From the NCBI GenBank assembly GCA_903844895.1, contig CAIMVM010000111.1:1-41040 (forward strand): a DNA stretch of 41,040 nucleotides, read 5' to 3'. The stretch comes from an uncultured Pseudomonadota bacterium (lineage in GTDB: Bacteria > Bdellovibrionota_B > Oligoflexia > Oligoflexales > CAIMVM01). Shown one piece after another: positions 17,237 through 25,618 of the stretch (positions are counted from its first letter, which is position 1; each line of letters begins with the position of its first letter). The position numbers were made by a program, and so were the translations under genes. The notes under the pieces are model-generated. The model made no database searches. It was not told where the DNA came from and was given only the letters and a program-made list of their open reading frames with translations.

Positions 17237-17298
17237 GCCTTTAGCCTTTAGCCTTTAGCCTTTAGCCTTTAGCCTTTAGCCTTTAGCCTTTAGCCTTA
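17237..17298. repeat. tandem heptamer repeat GCCTTTA, eight full copies plus a partial
   Basis: The unit GCCTTTA is repeated without a single change from 17237 to 17292 (eight copies), then a six-base partial copy. It lies about 226 bases upstream of the cobT start on the opposite strand, in non-coding DNA. Perfect short arrays like this usually change length by slippage. Confidence 0.95.
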
Positions 17299-17366
17299 CA
17301 TTTTTCGATTCTAGTTGGCCGATTTTAGGTTCTATAATAGCCAACGCGATTCAATGTGAGATCCAA

Positions 17367-17417
17367 AACGTGAAAACCTTGCTGACACCAAAAAAGTGTT
17401 AGCAAGGTCTCCACGTT
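17367..17417 (-). terminator. long hairpin downstream of the subtilase gene
   Basis: ACCTTGCTGACAC (17376-17388) pairs with GTGTTAGCAAGGT (17396-17408), with one G-T wobble. A three-by-three internal loop then leads to an outer AACGTG/CACGTT stem (17367-17372 and 17412-17417). It sits 34 bases past the stop of the minus-strand subtilase gene. The T-run lies in the loop rather than after the stem, so it is a probable but not textbook terminator. Confidence 0.6.
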
Positions 17418-17450
17418 CAACTTGTTTTCCGATAAGGTCGAAACAAAAAT

Positions 17451-18638
17451 CTAGAGTTTTGAAGCTGTTGAAATTCCCGAAATGACGCGCGAGGAGACTT
17501 TATTGACTACCTCTGTATTTCCAATAATTGCCGACTTAAGCTCTTCTGCGCTCGGGTCTCTGCCAAGAGTGTCTCTTAAAGACTGAAGGATTAATGCTGC
17601 AACGCCTGAAACATGGGGGGATGCCATAGAAGTGCCCGAGGCTTGAGTGTAGCCGCCTTTATAATTAATGGACAAAACATTGGAACCAGGGGCTGCGACA
17701 TGAGTTGTTTTTTTGCCGTAATTGCTAAAATAACTTAGGGAATCGTCTGAACTTGTTGCAGCAACTGCAATTAAATTATTTGTTTGATAGCTTGCGGGAT
17801 AGCTTGGTTTTACGTCAATATTTGTCGAATCATTTCCGGCAGAGGCGACTACAACCGCTCCTTTGCTACTCGCATAAACTATCGCGTCGTAGAGAACCTT
17901 GCTTTCTTTCTCCGCCTCTGGCGCTCCGCCCCATGAGCAATTGATGATCTTTGCTCCCATATCAGCGGCATACATAATGCCTTTGACTACGGCCTCTTCA
18001 GTTCCTTCGCCCGCGCTAGAGTGAGTCTTAATTGCCATGATGCGCGCGTTCGGTGCCACCCCATAAAAGAAATCTTTTGCACTGAGCCCGGCAATGGTTC
18101 CGGCTACATGGCTTCCATGCATCATATCGTCTTTTGGATCGGGCGTTTTACCAATAAAGTTGTATCCATAAATATCGTCCATAAAACCATTGCCGTCGTC
18201 ATCTACGCCGGGACTTCCAGTCTTTTCAGCTTCATTTACCCACATATTTTGTGAAATAGCGGAATGATTGTAGTTCACTCCTGTATCAACAACAGCAACG
18301 ACAACGCCCTCACCATCAATTCCTTTTGTCCAAGCTTGAGGCGCTGCAACTCTTTTGATCCCCCAAAGAGCTCTTTGGGGCTGGTCGTAGGAGTCTAAAA
18401 TCATCGGGCCGACATGATAGGTCCGATCTTTTTCTACCTCGACAACGGAGGGGGATAGATTAAGCTCGTGAGATGAAGTTTTAACCCACATTAAACTCTT
18501 ATGGAGTCTCTCTGCAGACGGATTTTGTTCTAGATAACTTAAAATACTACTTTCGGATTCGAATTTAAGAAAGCGAGATTCAGCTGCAAAACCTGTGTGT
18601 GCAAACATAATTACTGAAAGCAAAAGACTTTTTTTCAT
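17451..18638 (-). CDS. secreted subtilisin-like serine protease (S8 family)
   Basis: The 395-residue product has a Sec signal peptide (residues 1-19, HTGFAAES cleavage region). A short propeptide-like region runs to about residue 95, followed by a catalytic domain with all subtilase residues: Asp118 (VVAVVDTGVN), His174 (MMHGSHVAG), oxyanion Asn269 (SAGND) and Ser337 (GTSMASPHVSG). The VDDDGNGFMDDIYGYNF insertion is typical of calcium-binding subtilases. It is expected to act in the periplasm or outside the cell, degrading proteins. GGAGA lies seven bases before the ATG at 18638. It appears monocistronic, between the aro operon and the cob operon, on the same strand as both. It is a paralogue of the gene at 26632. 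Confidence 0.92.
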   Translation of the reverse strand: MKKSLLLSVIMFAHTGFAAESRFLKFESESSILSYLEQNPSAERLHKSLMWVKTSSHELNLSPSVVEVEKDRTYHVGPMILDSYDQPQRALWGIKRVAAPQAWTKGIDGEGVVVAVVDTGVNYNHSAISQNMWVNEAEKTGSPGVDDDGNGFMDDIYGYNFIGKTPDPKDDMMHGSHVAGTIAGLSAKDFFYGVAPNARIMAIKTHSSAGEGTEEAVVKGIMYAADMGAKIINCSWGGAPEAEKESKVLYDAIVYASSKGAVVVASAGNDSTNIDVKPSYPASYQTNNLIAVAATSSDDSLSYFSNYGKKTTHVAAPGSNVLSINYKGGYTQASGTSMASPHVSGVAALILQSLRDTLGRDPSAEELKSAIIGNTEVVNKVSSRVISGISTASKL

Positions 18639-18707
18639 CGCATGTCTCCGTAGAATTTTATTTAGCTTAAACGGGATAGAGAAAAAGTTCCAATGAATAA
18701 ATTGAAT

Positions 18708-19796
18708 TTAAGTAGTAAGAAGGTTTGCGACGTCGGAAATGCCGTGGCCAAAGCCATTGGGGAATTCGATATTGGGGCCGCTAATGTTGACTCCGCCAAT
18801 AAATGGATCGATCCTTTGCATATGGGAAGCATCAAGGTCGAGGTAATTTATCGAAGGCCTGGCGCATGCTATGGCTGCAGCGCAGGTAATTCCAAGTTTA
18901 GACTCTAGCATGCTTGAAATCATGCACTCTTTTCCATACTCAGTCGCTAAATCTATTATTCTCAAAGCCTCATCAATCCCCCCTGTTTTCATCAGTTTGA
19001 CATTAAAAAGGTCACAAGCGTCCATTTGGGCAAGGGTCAAGGCGTCGCGGTAACTAAAGCAAGACTCATCAGCGAGTATACGAAGCGGTGAAGACTTGCT
19101 CACTTTCTTGAGCCCTTCAAAATCTCTACTTTTAACCGGTTGCTCGACAAATGGGATATTAAAACCCAAGTCAGCAAGTTTGGCGCATATTAGTATACTG
19201 TCGTCTACGGACCACGCTTGATTGGCATCTACCCGATATTCAAATTTATTGTCAGTTCCAAGGACCACTTTTGAGATGCGCTCAAGATCTTCTTCGAGCG
19301 CTCCTCCGACTTTTAACTTAAAGGACTCAAAGCCCTTAGAAATAGCTTCTAGTGTATCGGTGAGCATAGTTTCAGGGGTGTCAAGGCAAATGGTAATATC
19401 GGTGGTCAATTTTCGACAATCACCACCCAAGGCAGCAGGCAGTGAAATTTTATGCAATTTGCACCAGGCGTCATATATGGCCATATCGATAGCCGCCTTC
19501 GCCGAGGAATTGCCCGGGAGCGAAGATTTGATAAGGTCTTGAATCAGAACCCTATGGGAAAGGTCAAGGCCCATCAAGCTTGGGGCAATAAAATCTTTGA
19601 TTGCACGTATCATACTTTCTTGACTTTCCCCTGTAATTGCAGGAGTCGGTGCGGCGCTGCCTAATCCAAAAATGCCATCGTCACATTGAACTTTGACGAC
19701 AATATCGTGGCAGGCATCGACGGTCCTTAATGCAGTTCGAAATGGTTTGTGGAGAGGCACTTCAATTCTGTAAACTTCGATGTTATGAATCAACAT
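18708..19796 (-). CDS. enolase-superfamily dipeptide epimerase (L-Ala-D/L-Glu epimerase type)
   Basis: The 362-residue product belongs to the muconate-lactonising subgroup. Catalytic KxK is at 160/162 (FKLKVGG), the metal ligands are Asp190 (YRVDANQAW), Glu218 (FVEQPV) and Asp243 (ILADES), and the second base is Lys267 (NVKLMKTGG). A D-x-D pair in YLDLDAS (320/322) matches the dipeptide amino-group motif of Ala-Glu epimerases, which separates it from o-succinylbenzoate synthases. The enzyme would epimerise Ala-Glu-type dipeptides from peptidoglycan in the cytoplasm; exact specificity is unknown. It starts 29 bases after the aroB stop with GAGGG before the ATG, so it appears to be the last gene of the aro operon. 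Confidence 0.85.
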   Translation of the reverse strand: MLIHNIEVYRIEVPLHKPFRTALRTVDACHDIVVKVQCDDGIFGLGSAAPTPAITGESQESMIRAIKDFIAPSLMGLDLSHRVLIQDLIKSSLPGNSSAKAAIDMAIYDAWCKLHKISLPAALGGDCRKLTTDITICLDTPETMLTDTLEAISKGFESFKLKVGGALEEDLERISKVVLGTDNKFEYRVDANQAWSVDDSILICAKLADLGFNIPFVEQPVKSRDFEGLKKVSKSSPLRILADESCFSYRDALTLAQMDACDLFNVKLMKTGGIDEALRIIDLATEYGKECMISSMLESKLGITCAAAIACARPSINYLDLDASHMQRIDPFIGGVNISGPNIEFPNGFGHGISDVANLLTT

Positions 19797-19825
19797 AAGG
19801 TCCCTCTATTTAGTCATTGATAGAT

Positions 19826-20851
19826 CTATGCTAAAAGCTTCTTTGCGTGTGAGTCCAATTTTTTGTAGAAATCATTCAAAGCAATTTTAAACTTTATGGG
19901 CTGGCCATTGTCGTTCATTAAAGGTAGCTCTAGCACCTTAGAAGCTGCAATTTTTTTGTCATGGACAACATACTTCCAGAAATCTTTGAATTCAGTAATA
20001 TCAATGTTTGGCGTTAGAGAAATGCCTAGGATTGCTGCCAAATCTAAAACCTTTGAAGCAACTAAGGGTTGGTCCATGATATAGTGTTCCCAATACAATC
20101 CCCAGAGGACAGCTGTTCCGTGTCGAAGATTAAAGTATATCTCAAAGGCATGCCCTAAGGTATGGCCTAAATTGAGAAATCGTCTTTCATCAGAATCTAG
20201 GAAATCTTTTTTGACAACTTTGAGTTTGTATTGAGCAGCAGCATGAATCATGTCAGAAATGGGACTTTTTGCTTTTATTTGTTCTTCTATTTCTTTCGAA
20301 AGCAGTGCGTATTTGATGAGTTCTCCATACCCCGACTCTATTTCCAAAGGGTCTAAAGTAGACAAAAATTCCGAGCAAATTATAGTAGTCTTTGGCATAT
20401 GAAAGGAGCCGATGAGGTTCTTGCCGAATTTTGTATCAAGCCCAGTCTTTCCTCCAAGAGAAGCGTCAATCATGCCAAGAAAGGTAGTAGGAATGGAAAT
20501 CCAAGCGACTCCCCTCAAAAGGACACTGGCAGTAAAGCCTACAAGGTCTGTTAAACTGCCTCCGCCAATGGCAACGATTACCGAGTCTTTTTTTAAGTCT
20601 TTGGAAAGTAGAGTTTCAGCTAAATCCTCAAAAGTAGAGACTGACTTTAGTTGCTGTTGATTGGGTAATTTAATAGAAGTAATACTGGCGTCTTGTAGTT
20701 TTGTAATGAGATCCGGAAACAGATCAGCTAGAACTTGTTCGATCACAACTACGAAATGGAAGGAGCTATCTTCTTTGTTGTGTAGATAGTGAAAAGACAG
20801 CTCTCGCAAAATAGAGGGAATTTGGAGAATTTGCTCCGCTTTAGTTATCAT
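19826..20851 (-). CDS. aroB: 3-dehydroquinate synthase
   Basis: AroB turns DAHP into 3-dehydroquinate, step two of the shikimate pathway, using NAD and a divalent metal. The 341-residue product carries the NAD-binding AIGGGSLTDLVGF, SIPTTFLGMIDASLGGKTG, GKNLIGSFHMP, the metal-binding Glu in GYGELIKYALL, and LNLGHTLGHAFE with two metal-ligand His. Its substitutions relative to most family members are mild (for example GLD for GVN after GGKT). The start overlaps the aroA stop as ATGA. The downstream gene is the epimerase. The order aroQ-aroA-aroB is compact and clearly one transcript. Confidence 0.94.
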   Translation of the reverse strand: MITKAEQILQIPSILRELSFHYLHNKEDSSFHFVVVIEQVLADLFPDLITKLQDASITSIKLPNQQQLKSVSTFEDLAETLLSKDLKKDSVIVAIGGGSLTDLVGFTASVLLRGVAWISIPTTFLGMIDASLGGKTGLDTKFGKNLIGSFHMPKTTIICSEFLSTLDPLEIESGYGELIKYALLSKEIEEQIKAKSPISDMIHAAAQYKLKVVKKDFLDSDERRFLNLGHTLGHAFEIYFNLRHGTAVLWGLYWEHYIMDQPLVASKVLDLAAILGISLTPNIDITEFKDFWKYVVHDKKIAASKVLELPLMNDNGQPIKFKIALNDFYKKLDSHAKKLLA

Positions 20852-22176
20852 GGGTGGAGCCCTATGACATTAATTCCTATTGAATCAAGTACCGAGAAGA
20901 AATCAGGATAGGTTTTTTCGGTGCAAGCTGGGTTTAGGATTTGCATGGTCTCACTTCGAGAAGCTAGGATCGCAAAACTCATAGCGCATCGATGATCGCC
21001 GTGGGGGTCAATCACTCCTGGCTTAATAGCCCCAGGGTATACGATAATTCCATTTTTGGTAATCTCAGACGCAATCCCAATTCCTTGTAGGTTTGAATGT
21101 AGGCTTTGCAAACGGTTGGACTCGTGATAGCGGATGTGACCAATGCCAGTAAGCTCTACGGGTGCATCGCACTTAGCCGCTAAGACTCCTAAAGTCAAAG
21201 CTTGATCAGAGTATTCGGTTAAATCTAATACAAAGCCACCCTTAAGATGAGTGGGGCCGGTCACTTGAGTGGATTCCATGCTGTCGATGATTGTGCATCC
21301 CATTTGTGAGAGAGCCTCTAATATTTTTTTGTCGGGCTGGTGAGTTTCAAAGGGCAGATTGGATACGGTAACAGTTGTGCCGTGTAACGCAGCTAAAGCA
21401 AACATATAGCTTGCAGATGAGAAGTCCGCTTCAATAGCGATGTCTGCGCCTCTATAGGGCTTAGGTTCAATGTGCCATGTAGAACCATTTCTTGATACTT
21501 CGGCTCCAAATCTTTTCATTAGACTTTCAGTCATTGTTATGTATTCGGGCTGCACAAGAGTGTTGGTGACCTGAACCTCAGTGGCGACGCGAGCGAGAGG
21601 CGCAGCCATAAGAAGACCGCTAACGAATTGGCTGGAAATTGAACCATCAATAGAAATTTTGCCGCCGAGGAGTTTATTGCCAGTTACATTTAGGGGGAGG
21701 CATCCGGGCTGACCTAGAAATGCAATTTTGGCGCCTAATGCGTTAAGGCTGTCAACAAGAGGCTTTTGCGGTCTGCGTGTTAAAGTACTATCTCCGGATA
21801 AGATCCATTGTCCGTCAGAGATTGAGGCACTCAGTAGGCCTGGCAAAAATCTTGCGACTGTTCCAGCGGCTCCCAAATACAACTTAGCTTCTGAGTGCGG
21901 GACACGGCCCGATTGGCCCTCTACTTCAATGACGTCATGGGAAACATGTTCAATTTTAAAACCTAATGCTTTCAAACAAAATACTGCATGTTTGGTGTCA
22001 TCTGCATCAAGGAACCCTGTCAATCGTGAACGGCCTTCTGCAAAAGCAGCCATTAAAAGAGCGCGATTGGAAATGCTTTTGCTGCCTGGCACGCTAAGAC
22101 TCACACTCGAAGGCACGCGGCTAGGTCTTATTTCAAGAGACGGCAGGTGTTGCAAAGAAGATGGCAGAGGTGTCAC
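20848..22176 (-). CDS. aroA: 3-phosphoshikimate 1-carboxyvinyltransferase (EPSP synthase)
   Basis: The enzyme joins phosphoenolpyruvate to shikimate 3-phosphate. Hallmarks are the N-terminal VPGSKSISNRALLMAAFAEG (Lys33 of the PEP site), GAAGTVARFLPGLL, SGDSTLTRRPQKPL, and near the end EYSDQALTLGVLAA and HGDHRCAMSFAI. The GTG at 22176 is chosen: it follows the aroQ stop by eight bases, has AAGGA just upstream and gives 442 residues, a normal length. The frame is open to 22269, and an ATG at 22221 lies inside aroQ without a good ribosome-binding site. Its TGA overlaps the aroB ATG. The second motif matches the usual 'GNAGTxxRxL' with Ala for Asn. Confidence 0.93.
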   Translation of the reverse strand: MTPLPSSLQHLPSLEIRPSRVPSSVSLSVPGSKSISNRALLMAAFAEGRSRLTGFLDADDTKHAVFCLKALGFKIEHVSHDVIEVEGQSGRVPHSEAKLYLGAAGTVARFLPGLLSASISDGQWILSGDSTLTRRPQKPLVDSLNALGAKIAFLGQPGCLPLNVTGNKLLGGKISIDGSISSQFVSGLLMAAPLARVATEVQVTNTLVQPEYITMTESLMKRFGAEVSRNGSTWHIEPKPYRGADIAIEADFSSASYMFALAALHGTTVTVSNLPFETHQPDKKILEALSQMGCTIIDSMESTQVTGPTHLKGGFVLDLTEYSDQALTLGVLAAKCDAPVELTGIGHIRYHESNRLQSLHSNLQGIGIASEITKNGIIVYPGAIKPGVIDPHGDHRCAMSFAILASRSETMQILNPACTEKTYPDFFSVLDSIGINVIGLHP

Positions 22177-22184
22177 AGTGATCC

Positions 22185-22637
22185 TTATTGTTTTAGCGCG
22201 AGTTCCATAAGTTGCTTCCATGCCGGTAAATAGCCACCTACTCCTTGCCCAGAAACAAAACCCTGGCAAACTGGTGTTAAAATCGAAGTCTTTCTAAAGT
22301 CTTCACGTTTTGAAAGATCAGAAATATGTATTTCAAATACAGGAAAAGGATAATCCTCAATAGCGTCTCTCAGGGAATATCCGTACATCATAAGAGCGCC
22401 AGGATTTATCAAAATCCCACGATTTTCCGAGGGAAGTGACTGAATAAAGTCAATTAAGTCACCTTCGTGGTTTGAGCTGTAGGAGAAAAAATCTAAACCA
22501 TTTCTTTCTGCTTCTGTCTTTAGTTGGTTTTCAATTTCAGAAAGCGTTGTAGTGCCGTAGATAGCCGTATTGCGCTGCCCTAATCGATTGAGATTCGGAC
22601 CGTGGACTAATGCTAGACTGATTTTTTTTAAATGCAT
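22185..22637 (-). CDS. aroQ: type II 3-dehydroquinate dehydratase, divergent active-site loop
   Basis: AroQ dehydrates 3-dehydroquinate to 3-dehydroshikimate. The 150-residue size and the motifs HGPNLNRLG (Asn15), the catalytic Tyr27 (AIYGTTTL), SNHEGDLID, FEIHISD (catalytic His104) and GQGVGGYLPA identify the family. The loop that normally reads NPGAYTHTSVALRDA is NPGALMMYGYSLRDA here: Asn78 is kept but the conserved His is Met84. NIHAR-type residues are also changed (DLSKR). The ATG at 22637 has GAGGA five bases upstream; a GTG at 22649 falls inside that site. It is the first gene of the aro operon, divergent from the gene at 22751. Confidence 0.9.
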   Translation of the reverse strand: MHLKKISLALVHGPNLNRLGQRNTAIYGTTTLSEIENQLKTEAERNGLDFFSYSSNHEGDLIDFIQSLPSENRGILINPGALMMYGYSLRDAIEDYPFPVFEIHISDLSKREDFRKTSILTPVCQGFVSGQGVGGYLPAWKQLMELALKQ

Positions 22638-22750
22638 AAAAATCCTCACGCCTTAAGTGTAATGCTATCATAGCGCTTCAAGCAAACTTTTCTTCCTTTT
22701 TTTGGGTTTTGGTATACAATTTTAAAAAATGATTCCATGAGTAGACGGAT

Positions 22751-23098
22751 ATGAGCGAAACTCGGCTTAATCGAAGAACTACTAAAGGAGCCAGTGCAAG
22801 ATCTGGGCGATCCTGTGGTAGCTGTACTTTATGCTGCACCCATTTAGACATCGAGTCCGAGCCTGGGTACTCCACCCTTTTATCCGACGGGACGGATATT
22901 GCGAAGCCCAAAGGGCAAAAATGCCGATTCCTCGGATCTGGCGGTTGCACTGTTTATGAAGTTCGGCCGCTAGTCTGTCGAGAGTTTGCCTGTGACTGGC
23001 TTCTTGGTGACAAAAATTTTAAAGAATCTGATCATCCGTTAAAGTCGCGAATCATCGGCGTTCGCGGTGTTAATTGGCACTTTGATGTAAAAGTTTAG
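22751..23098 (+). CDS. YkgJ-family cysteine-cluster protein
   Basis: The 115-residue product holds the conserved eight-Cys pattern of the YkgJ/CxxCxxCC group: SCGSCTLCC at residues 22-30, KCRFLGSGGCTVYEVRPLVC from about 57 to 76, and FACDWLLG. These proteins bind zinc or an iron-sulfur cluster; their role is unknown. The product is cytoplasmic, with no signal sequence. The start is the ATG at 22751; the ribosome-binding site is poor (ACGGAT directly upstream). It is divergent from aroQ across 113 bases that must hold both promoters. Confidence 0.85.
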   Translation: MSETRLNRRTTKGASARSGRSCGSCTLCCTHLDIESEPGYSTLLSDGTDIAKPKGQKCRFLGSGGCTVYEVRPLVCREFACDWLLGDKNFKESDHPLKSRIIGVRGVNWHFDVKV

Positions 23099-23417
23099 GT
23101 CAGGTTTAGCAAATTAACTCGAGGCATGACGACTTTTCCCTTTAGCTAGGGTTCTTTTTTATTGTTTGATCCAGCCTTGATGCGTCTACTATTCAGATTA
23201 AGCTGGATCATTCTGCATATGGGGCCTCGGAATGTTTGCTAAATTTAACCTACTAAAATTGATTCTAACAGACAGAAAACAACTGATTATATAAAACGGA
23301 AAAAGTCTTTGCTTTATAATTGCAATCTTTAAGCCGGAGTACTTAAAGCCAGAATATTTAGTTCTGCTTTAAGATGCTCATGATTGTATCGTTTGAACCT
23401 TGATAGTTCAGATGGCT
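23099..23417. other. 319-base intergenic region between convergent genes, with terminator-like and inverted repeats
   Basis: CCCTTTAGCTAGGG followed by a C-interrupted T-run (around 23137-23161) looks like a weak terminator for the cysteine-cluster gene. GATCCAGC (23168-23175) and GCTGGATC (23202-23209) form an inverted repeat with a 26-base loop. No gene is seen. Confidence 0.45.
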
Positions 23418-25313
23418 CTATCGGCTAGGATACATTTTCCCCTCAATGGTCCAATTAATCGGCTGGGTTTTGACGATTTCATTTTGCAACTCGCTGATGT
23501 TTTGAAAAACGTTTCTAGTAGAAGCATAGTTTCTCTTAATCATCATGGCAGCAGCGCTTCCCGCGGCGGACCCAGAATTCCACTCAATGGGTTGTAATCT
23601 CGTCGCAGCGTTAGCGTGGTAGGTTTGCGCCATAGTTTTTCCCGCGACTAAAAGATTCGGTATTTTTTGATTAGTGAGTGCCCTAAATGGTATAAAAAAG
23701 GGCAGGTTGTCGTGTTTATTTAGGTATGCTCTTCTGGGGCAATTTTGAACATTGTGAAAGTCAGCCACATAGGCTCCAATTGCAATGCGATCCACGAAAG
23801 GTGTGCCGATGGGGGATGACCCGGTTGCTGAGCCATCTAAATCTTTAAATTTAAGCAAAAAATTGTCTAAGCCCAGGCTTCTTCTAGTGTCTCTAATATA
23901 GGGCATTTTTGCGAGTCCATGATCGGTTCCTAAAAGCGCTTTATCAAGCTTGATGTTAACCATCTGATTCACGGGAGTTTTGTTTGCATAGTATGAGGCC
24001 CAAGCAAAGGCATGATTTTCCGCTCTTCTAAGAACGTCCAAATCAATCCCTCCTGACCAGCTTGAGGTTTCTGCTTTGGCAGCCGCTTTAGATTTAAGAA
24101 AATATCCACCGGGGTAGTCGTTTCCTGGAAACCAGTTTTGAAGACTCATATCACCAGCTGTAGTTCCGGTGCTTCTAATTCTCCTGTAGCTCCAGATTTG
24201 AAACCAATTAAATTTTCCAAATGAAAAAAATCCAGGCATGTCAGTTTGAACTTTTGGGATTCCGGATTCAAATTTTTCGCTACCGTCACTCGTAAGTGGG
24301 ATAATAGTAGTATCTTCAAAGCTATCAGCTCTTTCCGCTAATGCAGGGGTTTCCATGGGGCTGTCAGTAAGAATCTCAGTATTTGAGGGATTTGCGGCAT
24401 CTTGCATCTGTGGAGATTTTTGGTTTTTTGGGGAATTCGGGATATTTTTCTTAGCAACTGCCTCCAAGACAAAAGGATAGACGATTGCTTGCCCGCATTG
24501 CTCATCAGCGGTAAGAGAATCCTCTGTAACTTCGGTTCCTTGCAAATAGGGTGCATCTGCTAGAACTAATATATCTCCGAATTCACTAGCATCAATGATG
24601 ACGGGGGGTTTATTTTTGGCTCCTGTAAAAGATATTACTTTTTTGCTAAAGAAATGGGAATCTTTGGTGCTATACCAATCGGCTAGATCTTGACTCAAAA
24701 GATTTCTGTATCCGCTACCTTTTTTGGCTGTTCGCTTCACGCCAAGCAAGGAAACGATAGACTCATTCTTTTTTGCAACAGAAATGACATTAGTTTCGTA
24801 AAAGACTTTTAATTTTGGTGCTCGTTTTTGGATCATGGGAAGAATCGTTTTTTGAAGAGCTAATATAGGTTCATAGCAAATGTTGGATACCCAACATTTG
24901 CCAGGATTGTTTCGAAAGGCATTTAATGCCTCAGTGAAGTCTTTGTTCCAATTTCTAATGTCGAGGGAGGCCTCTGGGAGTTTCATGTTATTTGGACGAT
25001 GATGTGCAAAGTCAATCGCCGATACGCCACTTGCGGTCATTTGTCCAGCAGGCCAATTGGTCGGTTCAAGAAGGCAAGTCGATACATTGCTGTCAGCTGA
25101 GCTTAAAGCCGCAGCAAGTGCTGCCGTGCTTCCCCCGATGATGACCACGTCGCAGGCTACTGATTCTGACACAGCTAATTCTGAGCTGGTGTTTTTGTTA
25201 GGAACACAAGAACTCATGAGACTTAGCGAAATCACTCCAATTTTCTTCAAGAAACGCCCCCGATACGTCGTAAGTGTTGGTAATTCTGATTTACTTTGCT
25301 CTATTTTGTTCAT
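23418..25313 (-). CDS. FAD-dependent oxidoreductase, predicted lipoprotein (FAD_oxidored type)
   Basis: The 631-residue product begins with a 45-residue leader that ends in LSLMSSC, a lipobox-like site. An FAD-binding Rossmann motif follows (DVVIIGGSTAALAAALSSA, about residues 55-73), then PAGQMTASGVSAID and a late LLVAGKTMAQTYHANAATRL block. These are typical of the large FAD-dependent oxidoreductases common in Planctomycetes and environmental bacteria, whose substrates are mostly unknown. A roughly 60-residue low-complexity insert (residues about 290-350) is unusual. The ATG at 25313 has AAGGA about ten bases upstream. Export of a folded flavoprotein would need Tat or periplasmic FAD loading, and no twin-arginine motif is visible (only YRGRFLKK), so the location is uncertain. 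Confidence 0.8.
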   Translation of the reverse strand: MNKIEQSKSELPTLTTYRGRFLKKIGVISLSLMSSCVPNKNTSSELAVSESVACDVVIIGGSTAALAAALSSADSNVSTCLLEPTNWPAGQMTASGVSAIDFAHHRPNNMKLPEASLDIRNWNKDFTEALNAFRNNPGKCWVSNICYEPILALQKTILPMIQKRAPKLKVFYETNVISVAKKNESIVSLLGVKRTAKKGSGYRNLLSQDLADWYSTKDSHFFSKKVISFTGAKNKPPVIIDASEFGDILVLADAPYLQGTEVTEDSLTADEQCGQAIVYPFVLEAVAKKNIPNSPKNQKSPQMQDAANPSNTEILTDSPMETPALAERADSFEDTTIIPLTSDGSEKFESGIPKVQTDMPGFFSFGKFNWFQIWSYRRIRSTGTTAGDMSLQNWFPGNDYPGGYFLKSKAAAKAETSSWSGGIDLDVLRRAENHAFAWASYYANKTPVNQMVNIKLDKALLGTDHGLAKMPYIRDTRRSLGLDNFLLKFKDLDGSATGSSPIGTPFVDRIAIGAYVADFHNVQNCPRRAYLNKHDNLPFFIPFRALTNQKIPNLLVAGKTMAQTYHANAATRLQPIEWNSGSAAGSAAAMMIKRNYASTRNVFQNISELQNEIVKTQPINWTIEGKMYPSR

Positions 25314-25415
25314 GGCGCCAAAATCCTTAGGTGATACTTTTTTAGATTAAAAAAGGACTCCACCTCAAATTGTACCTTTTTTCCAGATGATTCGTATGGG
25401 CGGAAATTGTCTAGT

Positions 25416-25449
25416 CATCTGTCATATAGGAGATTTTAAAAGACAGATG
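25416..25449. repeat. inverted repeat upstream of the intron remnants
   Basis: CATCTGTC (25416-25423) is matched by GACAGATG (25442-25449) across 18 bases. It lies between the FAD oxidoreductase gene start and the first intron-like end. It may be a promoter-region operator or an old element end. Confidence 0.35.
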
Positions 25450-25496
25450 TTACCAGTCTTTTGCGGGGAGAAGAGTTTCTTTAATTGATGTTCATT

Positions 25497-25618
25497 GTGC
25501 ACCAAAATAAGCTGCGCATGTCTTGCGGGTGAAAGTCCCGCTTGCGGTCTCAGACAATCAGAGACAAGTCAGCAGCTTTATTCATGAGAGCAGGGGAATT
25601 CTCTTCAGGGGGTTCAAT
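25497..25618 (+). mobile_element. truncated group II intron 5' end, first copy
   Basis: The segment starts GTGCACCAA and reads through GCTGCGCATGTCTTGCGGG and TGAAAGTCCCGC, the start of domain I in many bacterial group II introns (GUGYG start, hairpin, then UGAAAGUCC). About 45 bases match the second copy starting at 25619; after that the two differ. The six bases before it (TTCATT) closely match those before the second copy (TTCAAT). The rest of the intron is missing. Confidence 0.55.

Larger units (their letters stand above)
17012..17450. other. 439-base intergenic region upstream of cobT
   Basis: The region holds a heptamer tandem repeat (17237-17298) and a strong hairpin (17367-17417), both listed separately. 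The minus-strand leader of cobT was inspected for a cobalamin riboswitch; no B12-box or GCCACTG-type core could be recognised by eye. Confidence 0.6.

Noticed and set aside
17237-17298. Reading the heptamer array as a CRISPR
   Set aside because: The units are directly adjacent with no spacers and no cas genes are present; it is a simple tandem repeat.
22678-22950. 90-residue minus-strand open frame upstream of aroQ
   Set aside because: It is antisense to the cysteine-cluster gene and has no ribosome-binding site of its own.
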